A stretch of 64,000 nt of DNA from Strigamia acuminata (Eukaryota; Arthropoda; Chilopoda; Geophilomorpha; Linotaeniidae), in assembly GCA_949358305.1 (NCBI GenBank), contig CASHSZ010000136.1, forward strand, positions 124,001 to 188,000, written 5' to 3'. Under the pieces are notes generated by a model, which worked only from the letters and a program-made list of their open reading frames with translations, had not been told where the DNA came from and ran no database searches. The translations under genes were made by a program, and so were the position numbers. This document shows, one piece after another, positions 44,249-54,802 of this stretch; the first letter of the stretch is position 1; the number at the start of each line of letters is the position of its first letter.

Positions 44249-44890
44249 ATGACAGTTAACATTAAAAAGTATACAAATGGAAAAATGCAGTTTGAGACAT
44301 TGAGACGTGACCCTATTGGGTTCACGTTGGTGTTTAATCCGGACAGGTCTCTGGCCTGGGCAGAGAAGGTCGCATCTTGCTGCGATGAGATTAGGGACTT
44401 AGCTCTTGAGGGGGGTGGTAAGCTTCCTGTTAATCCTGCCTTGGAGCCGGATCTGGAGTTCCTTGGGCAGTTTTCAGGTTCGCGGACAAAGGAAGACTTT
44501 GATCCCTTTTGGTTGCCAAACTGCCAGCCTTGTAGACGTTTAAAGTCGCATGCCAGACATTATTTCGATTCCCCAGGTGAGCCTGGTGCTGTGACGATTG
44601 GTCCAGCGGGTCAAGGGGTTGTGGCTCAAGGCAGCCTGATTGTTGTTGGGGAGCCTTTCTCTCTCCCGTCTAGGGTTCAACCAGATGGGCAGGGCAACAG
44701 CCGAGCATCTGAATTCGGAATTGAACCAGCCTCGATTATGAATACGAGTCAAGTGGTAGGCTCAGTGGGTCGGTTAGCATCCAACGTGAATGTGTCGGGG
44801 GGAGTTGATTCGATTTGGGTTGTTGTTCTGCTATCTTTTGTTTTCTTCAGTTTGCTAGCACTAGTGATTGGGTTTGGCAAGTCGAGTTAG
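44249..44890 (+). CDS. Unrecognised 213-aa protein with C-terminal membrane anchor
   Basis: The frame runs from the ATG at 44249 (MTVNIKKYTNGK) to a stop at 44890, with AATAAA at 45055, so a complete transcription unit is plausible. Residues 1-115 look folded, with LEGGGKL near residue 55 and a CQPCRRLKSHARHYF motif near 105. Residues ~120-180 are Gly/Ser/Val-rich and low in charge. Residues ~187-210 form one hydrophobic span (IWVVVLLSFVFFSLLALVIG) followed by a short GKSS tail, as in a tail-anchored protein. There is no signal peptide. I do not recognise the family. The gene starts only 100 bp after the satellite arrays. Confidence 0.55.
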   Translation: MTVNIKKYTNGKMQFETLRRDPIGFTLVFNPDRSLAWAEKVASCCDEIRDLALEGGGKLPVNPALEPDLEFLGQFSGSRTKEDFDPFWLPNCQPCRRLKSHARHYFDSPGEPGAVTIGPAGQGVVAQGSLIVVGEPFSLPSRVQPDGQGNSRASEFGIEPASIMNTSQVVGSVGRLASNVNVSGGVDSIWVVVLLSFVFFSLLALVIGFGKSS

Positions 44891-45742
44891 AAAGAGTGCA
44901 AAAGGGGTTTGATGATTCGTAATGAAGTTTTTTCTGTTTTGAAGTTTGTTCCCGTGTTCGGAAAAAATTATTGCGTTTGTTTTTCATATTTAGTTTCCTG
45001 TATAAATTGATTGCAATACTGTATCTGTAGTTAACTTTCTTGTTTTTTCCGTTTAATAAATTGTCGTTTCATTGAGAAAGAAAGTTTGATTCATGCATTT
45101 GCGCAAAGGTTAGGAATTTGCAAGTTGTCAGGAAAGCAAACAGTCTGGGTTAGGAATGAAAAGTGCGGTTTTTCGATTAACTATCACATTAAAAGAATTC
45201 CGACTGTAATTTCCGATTTGTTCGAATGGTTTTGCTAAAGCGAACAGTTTTAATACAAACAGGCGTTACTTCCGAGTTTTTCCGTTCAGGGGATGTTATT
45301 GTCCGCAACGAGGTCGGAGATGTAATCGAATCATCATTCAGCGTCGTAGACACTTAGCTTCGAGTTCAAGCCGAACTGGCTAGGAGGAAAACGTCATTCG
45401 TTGACATCATTGTTGAGGCTCGAGTTTTTTTGGTTAAGGGGGTCTCAGTAAATCGACATTACAATAGTTATGAGTATTCGAAAATAATTCTTGCCCTTTT
45501 TTGATACGGGTTTGAGTCACTCGCAAGAAGGGTTCTCCCGCCAATTTAGTGATTCTTCGGGGTAGTTTCTGCGACGACGTATTCAAGTTCAAACGTAATT
45601 CGATGAATCAAATTTCTGTCATGTTCAGTCAAGTCTTTAATCCTAGGGCAAGGTCTTCGAAGAGCTGAATTCAGACTGAAATGGACAGGTCAAGAATGGG
45701 AGAATCCTTTCTCACAAGGTTAAAAGCATCAGTCTTCAACTT
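44891..45742. other. 3' region of the 44249 gene and unassigned sequence
   Basis: AATAAA at 45055-45060 could end the 44249 transcript. The remainder up to the LTR element at 45743 has mixed composition with no gene. It was originally continuous with 54803 onward, since the LTR element and its AACT duplication separate the two. Confidence 0.5.
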
Positions 45743-46309
45743 GTGAGAGTGGACGGGCACGGTTCGGGCACTGGAATGCCCAAACAGCGCCGGACGCACG
45801 ACACGTGAGGATGGAAGACACACAAGAGACTGAGCTTAATGGTTTATGGCCTTTATTCAGTGTCTAGGGGGTCAGTCCCGATGTCTCTCCCATTGCTACG
45901 CTGCATTGCTGCAGCATACCTGTGACCACACGCAGCATACTTGGTTAGGGTTAACCATGTGTGCGGCGTGGTCACGCCGATGTTCAGTGAGTCCACGGTG
46001 ATTACTCACGGTACTGGGATTGGCATGCCGGCCAAGTCCCTAAGTAACACCATGGTGAACAAGAGTGTGGATCGGTCTGATGTTGGTCAGGTCCGTTCCT
46101 GTGGAACTCTGGCCACAAACAGGATGTTGGGCCTTTTATACCGGACTCTTGCACCATGGGTACGAGAGTACCTCTTCCCATTGGTTGTGGGGGTTGGTGA
46201 CCGGATATGACGTCATCCTGGTCACCATCCCTCAACCGTCAACGCCACCTGGCGGGTGGGGTTGGATTGGGCCATGCGGGAGTGTTGCAGTGGCCGATGA
46301 TCGGTCACA
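45743..46309 (-). repeat. 3' LTR of the non-autonomous element
   Basis: Read on the minus strand: TGTGACCGATC start, TGACGTCA at 46215-46208, TATAAAAGG at 46140-46132, AATAAA at 45857-45852, and an end in CTCTCACA. It differs from the other LTR by an A/G at about 45933 and one possible single-base indel. Confidence 0.9.
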
Positions 46310-46324
46310 TTTCCCCCCCCTTCG
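46310..46324 (-). other. Polypurine tract
   Basis: CGAAGGGGGGGGAAA on the minus strand directly abuts the 3' LTR, as expected for a plus-strand primer. This fixes the element's orientation. Confidence 0.85.
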
Positions 46325-46657
46325 AAAAAGGCTCGAAGTGCATTTTTCGAAAATGCCAGGGCAACACTTCCCATCATGGGATCCATGCTTCACTTAAACT
46401 TACATCCGTAGCAAATAGGAGAAACAACCGAAACCTTACCCCTAGTTGGCAATTAAATGAAAAGTGAATACAAAAATTGAAAATTAATTAAAGATTTTGA
46501 CATGATGATTTGATTTGGTAATATAACATTATTTTGCTATTGATTTTAAGTATAACAGTAGATTTCTCTTTTAAACTATTAATAATAAAAATAAAGGTCT
46601 TCTTTTTTCTTGTGAAGCTGAAGAGCCTCGTCCGACATTGATCCCTCGTTCTTCAGT

Positions 46658-48172
46658 TTAGCCTCCACGCTTTTTTACTGTCTTCTTCTTTGGCTTCTTC
46701 TCCTTTGGCTTCTTCTCCTTTATTGGCGTTTCGTCAGCTTCGGAGGATGAAGATGATGATAGGTGTCTTGACTGTTTGAATGCTTGCGTGCAGCCATCAG
46801 TAATACCTTGTGACGTCCTCTGTATGGTTAACGGGGAAACTTGTGGCTCGTTAAGTGCCACGATCTCCGCCAAAACTATGTTGTTCTCGACAACAGGTTG
46901 GATGGGTGCCGGCAGTTGCGGAGCTGGTTCGTCCAGCAACTGTTCCAAATCTGAAGTTTGGTCAGTGTCGTGGGTGGCTTCTCCCTCAACACCGTCAACT
47001 TCTTCCATCTCCCAGGCGTCGAGAAGAAGCTGTTCAAGTTCTTCTGATTCGCTCATGTGTTCGTCAGTGGCGTCTGTCGTGGATTTTGGGATCCTCAACC
47101 TCGCCATCTTGTCGGCCATAACGTCGACGCGGATCTGGTTTTTGTCCACCAAAGGTGGCAACACCTGCTCCGCATCGCTCTGCTTCGATGTTCCGGGCTG
47201 GGGTTCGGTGTGAGCCCCTGCCGCAGTCGTCGTTGCTTTGCGAAGTTGTCGCCTTTTCTCTCTTACCTTTCTCGCCTTCTTGGCGTTTCGCCTTCTCTGG
47301 TCTTTAAGTCGGTGGGCTTCGGTGCGTTGCTGCTCCAAGGTCCAGTCCGGCTTAGATTGGGCTACTTCGGCCAGACAGGCAGTCAGCATTGCGGATTGTG
47401 TTGATCCGCGAATTTGTGGGTTCACAGCCAACACTCTCTGCCTTTTGGGAGCCGGTTGCTGGTCGTCATCCAGCTCCTCACTTGTGATTTCTGCCCAGGT
47501 TTTTGGCTTTGGGTTGCTTGAGGCAACCCTGCCCTCGACTGGCTTCGAATTCGACGTCGATGGTGTTGGTTGGGGAAGTCCAACCGCACCTTCTGTCGTT
47601 CTCGCGGATTTGGGTGTTGGTTGGGGAAGTCCAACCGCACCTGAGTCCGTCCGGGTTGCCGTCCGTTCTGGTTGATTGTGTTCAACCGTACGGGGGTGGC
47701 GATCAAATGTTGGGCGTTTTGGTCGTCGCGATTGTTGCGTTGTCCAGCCCGCTTCTTTGTGGTCTACGCGCTGTCCGGTTGGTTTTGTTTTGTCAAACCT
47801 TGGTGTTACGGACGTCCGCGTTGTTGAAACGATTTTACTTCCGCGGGGCACTCTGTGTTTGCGGTACCAGTGTGTTAACGGTTCTAAACCATTCACCACG
47901 CCTTTACTGCGACAGTTGCCGCACGACATTTGCATATCGTCTGGCAGAAAAATCACTTTTTTCCCTTTGCAAACCGGGCATTCGATCCATTTATCAAGTG
48001 GATCGTGCGTCGGCTTGTCGGGGTTGTTCTCTTTACCGTCCTTTCCGCCATTCGTATTCTTCATCGTGGCCATTGAGTCTTTCTTAGCAAATAGTTTTTT
48101 AATGCAAAACCGTAGCTTGTTGATTCGAGGCTCGATCAAGGAATAATGGTTCTGGTAGTCCAGATTGGCCAT
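46658..48172 (-). CDS. Zinc-ribbon, Lys-rich protein of the LTR element
   Basis: The frame has 504 codons from the ATG at 48172. TATATAATG overlaps this ATG, so transcription from an internal promoter would more likely start translation at the ATG at 48073 (MATMKN). Features by residue from 48172: zinc ribbon CPVC at ~65-68 and CGNC at ~84-87; two 17-residue repeats with GAVGLPQPTP at ~180-210 (51-bp DNA repeats near 47562 and 47613); a basic helix with RRRNAKKARKVREKRRQL at ~295-315; acidic LEQLLLDAWEMEEVDG-type motifs, twice as LEQLL; a Ser run; and a Lys-rich tail (KEKKPKKKTVKKRGG). I recognise no family. The layout suggests a nucleic-acid-binding or nucleocapsid-like protein. It lies at the 3' end of the element, where env or accessory genes usually sit. 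Confidence 0.7.
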   Translation of the reverse strand: MANLDYQNHYSLIEPRINKLRFCIKKLFAKKDSMATMKNTNGGKDGKENNPDKPTHDPLDKWIECPVCKGKKVIFLPDDMQMSCGNCRSKGVVNGLEPLTHWYRKHRVPRGSKIVSTTRTSVTPRFDKTKPTGQRVDHKEAGWTTQQSRRPKRPTFDRHPRTVEHNQPERTATRTDSGAVGLPQPTPKSARTTEGAVGLPQPTPSTSNSKPVEGRVASSNPKPKTWAEITSEELDDDQQPAPKRQRVLAVNPQIRGSTQSAMLTACLAEVAQSKPDWTLEQQRTEAHRLKDQRRRNAKKARKVREKRRQLRKATTTAAGAHTEPQPGTSKQSDAEQVLPPLVDKNQIRVDVMADKMARLRIPKSTTDATDEHMSESEELEQLLLDAWEMEEVDGVEGEATHDTDQTSDLEQLLDEPAPQLPAPIQPVVENNIVLAEIVALNEPQVSPLTIQRTSQGITDGCTQAFKQSRHLSSSSSSEADETPIKEKKPKEKKPKKKTVKKRGG

Positions 48173-48220
48173 TATATACCGGGGAATCAAAGGATGATTG
48201 GTGAAAGTACTGACAGCCAA

Positions 48221-50170
48221 TCAGAAGAGCCTTAAGATCTCGTTCTAATCTCGTTCCAAGGCGAACGCGATCAAAACGTGATCTGAAGTGATCGAAAAAT
48301 CAGAAAAAACCTGGTGGGTCTTTCTTGAAGTTCTCGAAGATCTGCAAATTATTCGATTTTTTGGTTTTTGTAAACAAAACTTGTCTTCTGGTTGGTATTC
48401 TCTTGGTAATTGGTTCTTGTGAACCATTTCCATGAAAATATCCAGTTTATTTCGCAGTTCACCGTGGAATTTCCGAAAAATTCTTGGTTCTTTGCAAAAT
48501 TCTTCTGTTGTCGTTTGGCAACAATGGTCGCCATTTTATTAATTTCTTCGACATTTGTGCTCAAATCAGTCATTTTGTTGTAAATAAAGATTTATTAATT
48601 TATTTCCTTGGTTTGTGGGTTCTTGTGAACTCAAAACTCAAAATTAGTTGCAAAAAATGTCGGAATTTGTGCCATTCGGTTTCCGTAGGAACCAATTGTG
48701 CGATCGTTCTTCCGGTTCTTAATTCCATTCCTCGAGAGAACTTGAATCGTCTTGCTCTGTCCATTGTTGGATTTCTTGGTGCCAACTGTGTGGTTTTCAT
48801 AGAAATCACTTTGGTTGTTGCTGCGAACAAAGTTGTTTTTTTTTTTTTGGTTCGAAGCTTGCACCAAATTCCAGGTTGGATCTTCTGTACTTCTAATGTT
48901 TCTGTTTTTCTCAATTTTTACCGTTTGACTGTCGATTTCTCGTCATCAAACTTGGTAAACTGAGATAATTAATCATTAGGTATGTTTTTATTCTTTGTAG
49001 TTTGTGCAAATACAAACTTTTTTAAATTTTTATCTCATTTTTTCTTTGCTTAGTAATGAGGACTGCAACCGTATCCGGCCAATTTATTCATGTTTAGATG
49101 ATTTGATGGCATATCGGGTACAGGTGCCATGCTCCCATTATCAGCTGACAAGAAAAGGGTTTTGTTTAAACTGGGTTTTTGTTTATTTTGCTGGTTAAAT
49201 TCTGTTGCGTCTTTTCATCCGCACAGACCAACTGGCAAACAAACAAAAACTTGGTTAGTTATTTTCAGTTTCATGAGTTTTATTACTTTTTTTGGAAAAA
49301 ATAAAAACTTCATTTTTTGTACTAAAGTAAAAACATTTTTTATTTTTAGGGTTTATTAGAATTCAATAAAAGACGTCATAAACTTAAAAAATCTGTGTTT
49401 TCTACTTTATTTTGTTAGAAAGTTCCGATTTGATGAAAAATTCTTTTTATTTTTGACAATTTCCAATGTTTGTAGCGTTTTCCACACGGCCCGGGTGCCA
49501 TAAAACAGTCTCATAATCAAAAAGTTACATTAAAGGCAAATTTTTCCGGTCTGAAAATGATTTGCGATGCATTTCATTTTGTTTTTCAACCGTAAAACTA
49601 CCAATCGTGACATTCTGCAGTGATTTGTTTATTTGCAGGCGATTTAATGCGTTTGGTGGGTGTCCAAGTGCATTGTAGGCCAGCAAAACAATTCGTAATG
49701 CAAAATTTTAGTACTGTTAACTTAACACTTTTATTATAAACGGTCACTAGTTTTTGCGGCGAAATTCTTTCAAATCTCTGTAAAAACATGTCCATTCAGT
49801 TTTGAGTGTCTCATTCTCTTGTTTTCAACAGGTATTCACAATTTTCGTGTTTTACTTGCTACAAAACACAAAAATTCATGTCGAAAATGAGATTTAAGTC
49901 GAGTTTCAGATTGCCGCCGACAATTGGGCTTCTCTGCATTGCGTGCGCTGTCTGTTTTCTCGCGCACTCTCGATCACGCGATCAGACCACAATTGTTCGG
50001 TGTCGGGCCTATTTTATCGTAAAAAACCACGAACTTTTCAATTTCAACCATAATTTATTTAAAACAGTGATTATTTCTTCAAATCTAGGTTTTTATCTAC
50101 TTGGTTCTCAAAGTTTTAATGATCAAGACATCTGGTTTTTCATTTTCCGAGGAATTCAAAAATTTTCCAA
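48221..50170. other. Interior of the LTR element, non-coding
   Basis: No frame here is convincing. Short hairpins such as GGTTC TTGT GAACC at about 48414 and GTTC TTGT GAAC at about 48621 recur about 207 bp apart and may be outlying, decayed members of the array that follows. Confidence 0.45.
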
Positions 50171-52010
50171 GGTTTTCTGGTTTCAAAACCCAAAAAAGGT
50201 ATGATTTCCTCCAATTTCGCCCTAAATTTTCTTTATTTTTGGTCAACAAGTCGTTGTTTCGGCAAAAATTCGTACCAGGTGCTTGACCATAGTTCGAGAT
50301 TCGCCAAACCACTTGTGTTTTTGGTCAAAAATGGACAAAATAAGGTTTCGTGGGATTTTTAGAATGTTCCCTGATGGTTAGCCAACTCATTCCAATCCCA
50401 AAAACATTTTGTTTTTTATCGATTTCCGACAACTAGATTTGTTTCTTCGGCGATTTGGTAGTACGCGGTGCTTGACCACTCGATCAGATTGCCGTAAACA
50501 AGTCTTGTAAAAAAAGGTTAGTTTTATTCGAAATTATTTCCGAATATTATTGTGAATAAAATAAAAACTTCTTATATCTTCAAATTTCTTGCATTTTCCA
50601 AATAAAGTTCAAACATTTTATTTTCTAGTTTTACAGATCATTAAAAATAAAAAATCTTAAAACCTAAAAACGTGTGTCTTTGTTACTTTTATTCAAAAAA
50701 AATGGTTCTTTTTTGCTTCGAAATATGTTTTTTGGTGGCAAAAAATTCGATTATCGTAGTTTTTTTTTTTTTTTTTTTTTGACTACGCGGTCGGAGTGGC
50801 CATTTTAAACAATTTCTCGGTCAAAAATGTTTCGTAACTCGGTTTTTTGGATTTCTAAATGGTCTTGTGGCTTTCGCCACTTCATTTCAATCTAAAAACC
50901 GTGTTTTTGATCTTCTTTTCCAGAAAATAATCGTTTCTTGCGGTAAATTTGTTTACGAGCGGCGATGAACCACGCAGGCGAAATTCGGCCGAAATGTTCA
51001 TTTCTTTCCAAAAAGTCAATCTATGGGTTTTTTCCATACTTTTTGTGGGTAGCAACCACAATATTTATTTCATTATTTCACATTTTCCACGAGAACGATC
51101 TTTTTCTGTGGCAATTTCTCTCGTACAAGGCGATAAATCTCGTGTTCGAAAAATCTGGCAAAAATGTCCGTTTTCTAGTGAAAAAAACATAGAAAATGCT
51201 TGTATTATAATTCTCGGGACGTTCCGCGGTGTTTAATCACGTTATCCTTAGTAATTACTTGTATTTTGAGAAAAAATTGATTGTTTTCGCGGCAATTTCG
51301 TTGATTCGCCCGGCAATAAACCAAGCGGTCAAAAAATCGGTGAAAACGTCAATTTCCGTCCAAAACACGTTTACAATTATTAAATTCTTTATTCGGGAAG
51401 GTTTGTGGTGCCTTTTACCACTTTATCCCAACTCAAACTTACTTTAGGCACGATCGTTGATTTCGCGGCGATTATTTTGGTTTGCGTGCCGTCAACCACG
51501 CTTTCAAAAATTTGGCGAAAACCTCCGTTTTTATTGACGAAAAATGTGTCAAATCAGTTTTTATGGGATTTCGGATTGATTTGTGATGTTTAATCACATC
51601 AATCCTTTCCTCAATCGTGCTTTTTTCTTACTTTTCTGCAATAAAAAAAACGATCTTTTCTTGATTCAAATTTTCGGCCATTTTCGCGGAAATCCACGTG
51701 GTCGAATCTGGTCAAGAATGGTCATCTTCAATGTAAAAAAAAAGGTCTTTTTAACTTATTTCAGCGGTGATTCCGTTCGTTTTTTAGTTTTAAACAAGCC
51801 GAATCATTGAAAAAGCGCTCATTTTCTTCATTTGTCTTGCCGGGAAGTCGATTGTCTCGTATCGGCGGTGCTTTTGCGCGTGTCGCTTGTTGCGACCGTG
51901 CGGTTTCGCCGAAGCAAAAATCGTCATTGTTCCGGGCAAGAAAATGGATTTTCGTTCGATTTTTCAGGTTTTGGAATGATTTGTGGTGATTCTCCACTCA
52001 TTGCGAACCT
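50171..52010. repeat. ~180-bp tandem array, each unit with a conserved hairpin
   Basis: Hairpins start near 50171, 50352, 50522, 50850, 51022, 51217, 51395, 51573, 51768 and 51967, a spacing of 170-200 bp, with one unit near 50690 too decayed to call. Between hairpins the units share CGGCGAT-type and GTGCTTGACCACG-type motifs. Stems differ in sequence but keep pairing: GTGGC/GCCAC at 50867-50880, GTGGT/ACCAC at 51405-51421, TGTGAT/ATCACA at 51582-51598 and GTGG/CCAC at 51983-51997. Outer stems also covary: GGGATT/AATCCC, GGATTGA/TCAATCC, GAATG/CATTC, AAATG/CATTT and AATGA/TCATT. The units are otherwise strongly diverged. Confidence 0.75.
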
Positions 52011-54214
52011 AATTCATCGATTTAACGTTGTTTTCCGCCAAAAAAGGTTGATTTTTGTAGCAAAATTTGGGAAAATTTCGGGGAAAACTCAATTTTCTGG
52101 TAAACTATCCTTCGTCGAAAGATTTTTTATGATTGTAACAACTTATTTTTAAATAAAAACATGTCGTTTCGTTATAAAACGTTTGGTTTGTGTTCGATTT
52201 CTCAAACACTTTGGATTTTTTTTGCTTTTTGGTCAAAAATATCCATTTTTTGGTTGAATTTATTTCCTGTAAACACTAAACTTTTCAACTGGGCCATCGT
52301 AACTTCCGGGAATAAACATACTTCCCTATTACAAAGCTTTATCTATTTTGAATTTGTGTTTGTCGGTATTGTTCAATTTTCATTATTTTCGATTTCGTAG
52401 TGACTGATCATTACCGGAGACGGGTCCTACACTATTTGCTAAGTCCCGTTGCTGTTTTAACAACTCTTCCACAAATTTTTAAAAAAGTCCCTGACCAGGT
52501 AGTCCATCTACTCGAATGTTAATTGAGTGGAATAATTTGGATAAAACCTAGTTTTCCTCGTTATTTTCGTGTTACGTGCTTGCGCACATGTCGAAATTTT
52601 GACAAAAACTTTGGTTTTTTATTCCTGTTTGCAAAACAAATGGTTTTTTAAAGTTTGTTTTCGTTTCCCAGTCTTCCTTTTGAGAAGATAAAAAACTAGA
52701 ACAGTTCAAAAATTGAAATACAAAACGTTTTTTTCACCTGTTTATTTGTGTGAATCTTTTGAAATGTTTGCACATCTCTCAGACTCCACCAAGATAAGTG
52801 AATATCTTGGTGAGGGGTTTTTGTTTGGCAATCTAGCAAAAGAACGAATGAAGAGTAGAGTTCTCCCGCAAACTGCCTGAGTTCAACACACAACTGGCTG
52901 CTAACCAGGCTTGACACTTGGCCAGATAAAGTCAAACAGCAAACGTCGTTACTGCCCGCTCCAGAGCCTCCACTTTTCCTCACCTTAGAAAGTGCCCTGC
53001 TGCATGTTTTCACCCGGGATGGAAGGAAAAGAATTCGAAGAAGAGAAAGAATTAAAAGAAAGTTGCCAAGAGAGGTCTTTTTGGAGATGTAGGTATTTCT
53101 CGGGCAATGCCAATTCCATTCATCTTGGGGACGAGAATCGATGGAAGTTGAGTAGGCACGTGAAAAAATGAAAAGAAAATTCAAAAGGTACAGTCATGGA
53201 TTCACCCAATGTACAATGAGTTAGCCATTCTGTCAACACACGTGTAAATAGTGTGCCTTTGAGCACGTCACCGGCGATTTACCATCTCACCGGCCGCTCT
53301 CCTATTCTCCAAACCCCAGTGGTTGTAGTCGCAGATAAAAACCTAATTTAGTTCCTGCAGGCAAGAAAAAATTCACAGTTTTCATCTTTAACATCCACTG
53401 GTGCAGGGAAACAAGGGAAAGTCCGCAGTCATTACCTAATACTGTACTCGTGCTTGGCGTGCATACTAGTGTTTACCACGGTGGCTAACCGATCCCTTTG
53501 CACCGAGCTTTTTACATTTGACCTCCCTGGGCGCCGTCCCAGATCATTGATACATCTGTCCACTCGACGATGCAAACACCAGCGCTTCACCAATACTTTC
53601 GGTCTGATAAATCGTACGTCCTACGCCCGACCCATGAAAGCGACTAAAAAAACTAAGTTTTGAATTTGTAAGTGGCTTTTTTAATTACCTGCGCGAACGC
53701 ATGCTGTTTTGGGGACCAGGGCAACTGGTTAATTAATCCTGAAGCCCCTTCCTTTTTCAGCAACAACAAACAAAAGCAGTCCTTCATATAGGTCCTTTTC
53801 ACCAAAAATAAAAATAATAAGGTTGGTAAGAATTCTGGAAATGTTTTCTTAATTAAGTCAACAATCCAGTCAACCTACCCAAAAAATGAAATGATACGCA
53901 ATGATATCGCAACAATGCTCAACTTGAAGTCGTACAGCGGCACTAGGTCGCTTGCCTCCAATAACCTCCGGACTCGACTACGCCACAAGCCTCACCCGCA
54001 CAACAACACCCAGTTAGCACGCGCAAATATCAAGGTTTGGTCAACAGGGTCCGTATATTGGATGGTTATATCGTACTACTGGCCTCAGCAGTCCACAACC
54101 AGGTCCAATACCCATATTTCACAACCAGGTCTCAGGATTCGAACTTAAATTTCACAAACAACAAACAAAAAATTCTCCTAAAAAACATTCGTTTTGTTGT
54201 AAAAAAAAATTCTA
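52011..54214. other. 5' interior (leader side) of the LTR element
   Basis: There is no recognisable Gag. A 162-codon minus-strand frame at 52696-53184 (MNFLFIFSRAYSTS start) is the longest on the element's coding strand. It lacks known motifs and is marginal. Confidence 0.4.
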
Positions 54215-54232
54215 TCCCAGGACGGGCCACCA
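54215..54232 (-). other. Primer-binding site of the non-autonomous element
   Basis: On the minus strand TGGTGGCCCGTCCTGGGA begins two bases after the LTR. Its complement reads like a tRNA 3' end (T-loop-like TTCTATC, then CCAGG, acceptor, CCA). I could not assign the tRNA with certainty. Confidence 0.7.
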
Positions 54233-54234
54233 AT

Positions 54235-54802
54235 TGTGAGAGTGGACGGGCACGGTTCGGGCACTGGAATGCCCAAACAGCGCCGGACGCACGACACGTG
54301 AGGATGGAAGACACACAAGAGACTGAGCTTAATGGTTTATGGCCTTTATTCAGTGTCTAGGGGGTCAGTCCCGATGTCTCTCCCATTGCTACGCTGCATT
54401 GCTGCAGCATACCTGTGACCACACGCGGCATACTTGGTTAGGGTTAACCATGTGTGCGGCGTGGTCACGCCGATGTTCAGTGAGTCCACGGTGATTACTC
54501 ACGGTACTGGGATTGGCATGCCGGCCAAGTCCCTAAGTAACACCATGGTGAACAAGAGTGTGGATCGGTCTGATGTTGGTCAGGTCCGTTCCTGTGGAAC
54601 TCTGGCCACAAACAGGATGTTGGGCCTTTTATACCGGACTCTTGCACCATGGGTACGAGAGTACCTCTTCCCATTGGTTGTGGGGGTTGGTGACCGGATA
54701 TGACGTCATCCTGGTCACCATCCCTCAACCGTCAACGCCACCTGGCGGGTGGGGTTGGATTGGGCCATGCGGGAGTGTTGCAGTGGCCGATGATCGGTCA
54801 CA
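54235..54802 (-). repeat. 5' LTR of the non-autonomous element
   Basis: Same layout as the 3' LTR, with the TATA box at 54633-54625 on the minus strand. It is followed on its outer side by AACT. Confidence 0.9.

Larger units (their letters stand above)
45743..54802 (-). mobile_element. Non-autonomous LTR retrotransposon, minus orientation
   Basis: Near-identical terminal repeats of ~567 bp (45743-46309 and 54235-54802) begin TGTGA and end TCACA. They are flanked by AACT on both sides (45739-45742 and 54803-54806). On the minus strand each LTR has TGACGTCA, a TATAAAAGG box and AATAAA in the correct order. A purine tract (AAGGGGGGGGAAA) adjoins the 3' LTR and a TGGTGGCCC primer-binding site adjoins the 5' LTR. 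The 7.9-kb interior has no protease, reverse transcriptase, RNase H or integrase. It carries one protein gene and a hairpin repeat array, so it resembles a large retrotransposon derivative mobilised by another element. The LTRs differ by very few bases, so the insertion is young. Confidence 0.88.

Noticed and set aside
44249-44890. A retroviral-type envelope protein for the LTR element downstream.
   Set aside because: The gene lies outside the element's LTRs and target duplication, is on the other strand, and has no signal peptide or fusion-peptide-like segment.
45941-46210. An 89-codon frame present twice (also 54434-54703).
   Set aside because: It lies inside the two LTRs, antisense to the LTR promoter. 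The duplication is the LTR pair and does not indicate gene conservation.
46776-48146. Several plus-strand frames of 88-194 codons.
   Set aside because: They are antisense shadows of the 504-codon minus-strand zinc-ribbon protein, which has a motif-bearing, biased composition.
50341-52010. Hammerhead-type ribozymes in the hairpin array (as in retrozymes).
   Set aside because: CTGATGG near 50371 resembles part of a hammerhead core, but the conserved CTGATGA and GAAA boxes with three stems were not found in any unit.
52696-53184. A 162-codon frame considered as a gag of the LTR element.
   Set aside because: It has no zinc knuckle or capsid motif, its composition matches the surrounding AT-rich interior, and there is no downstream pol frame.
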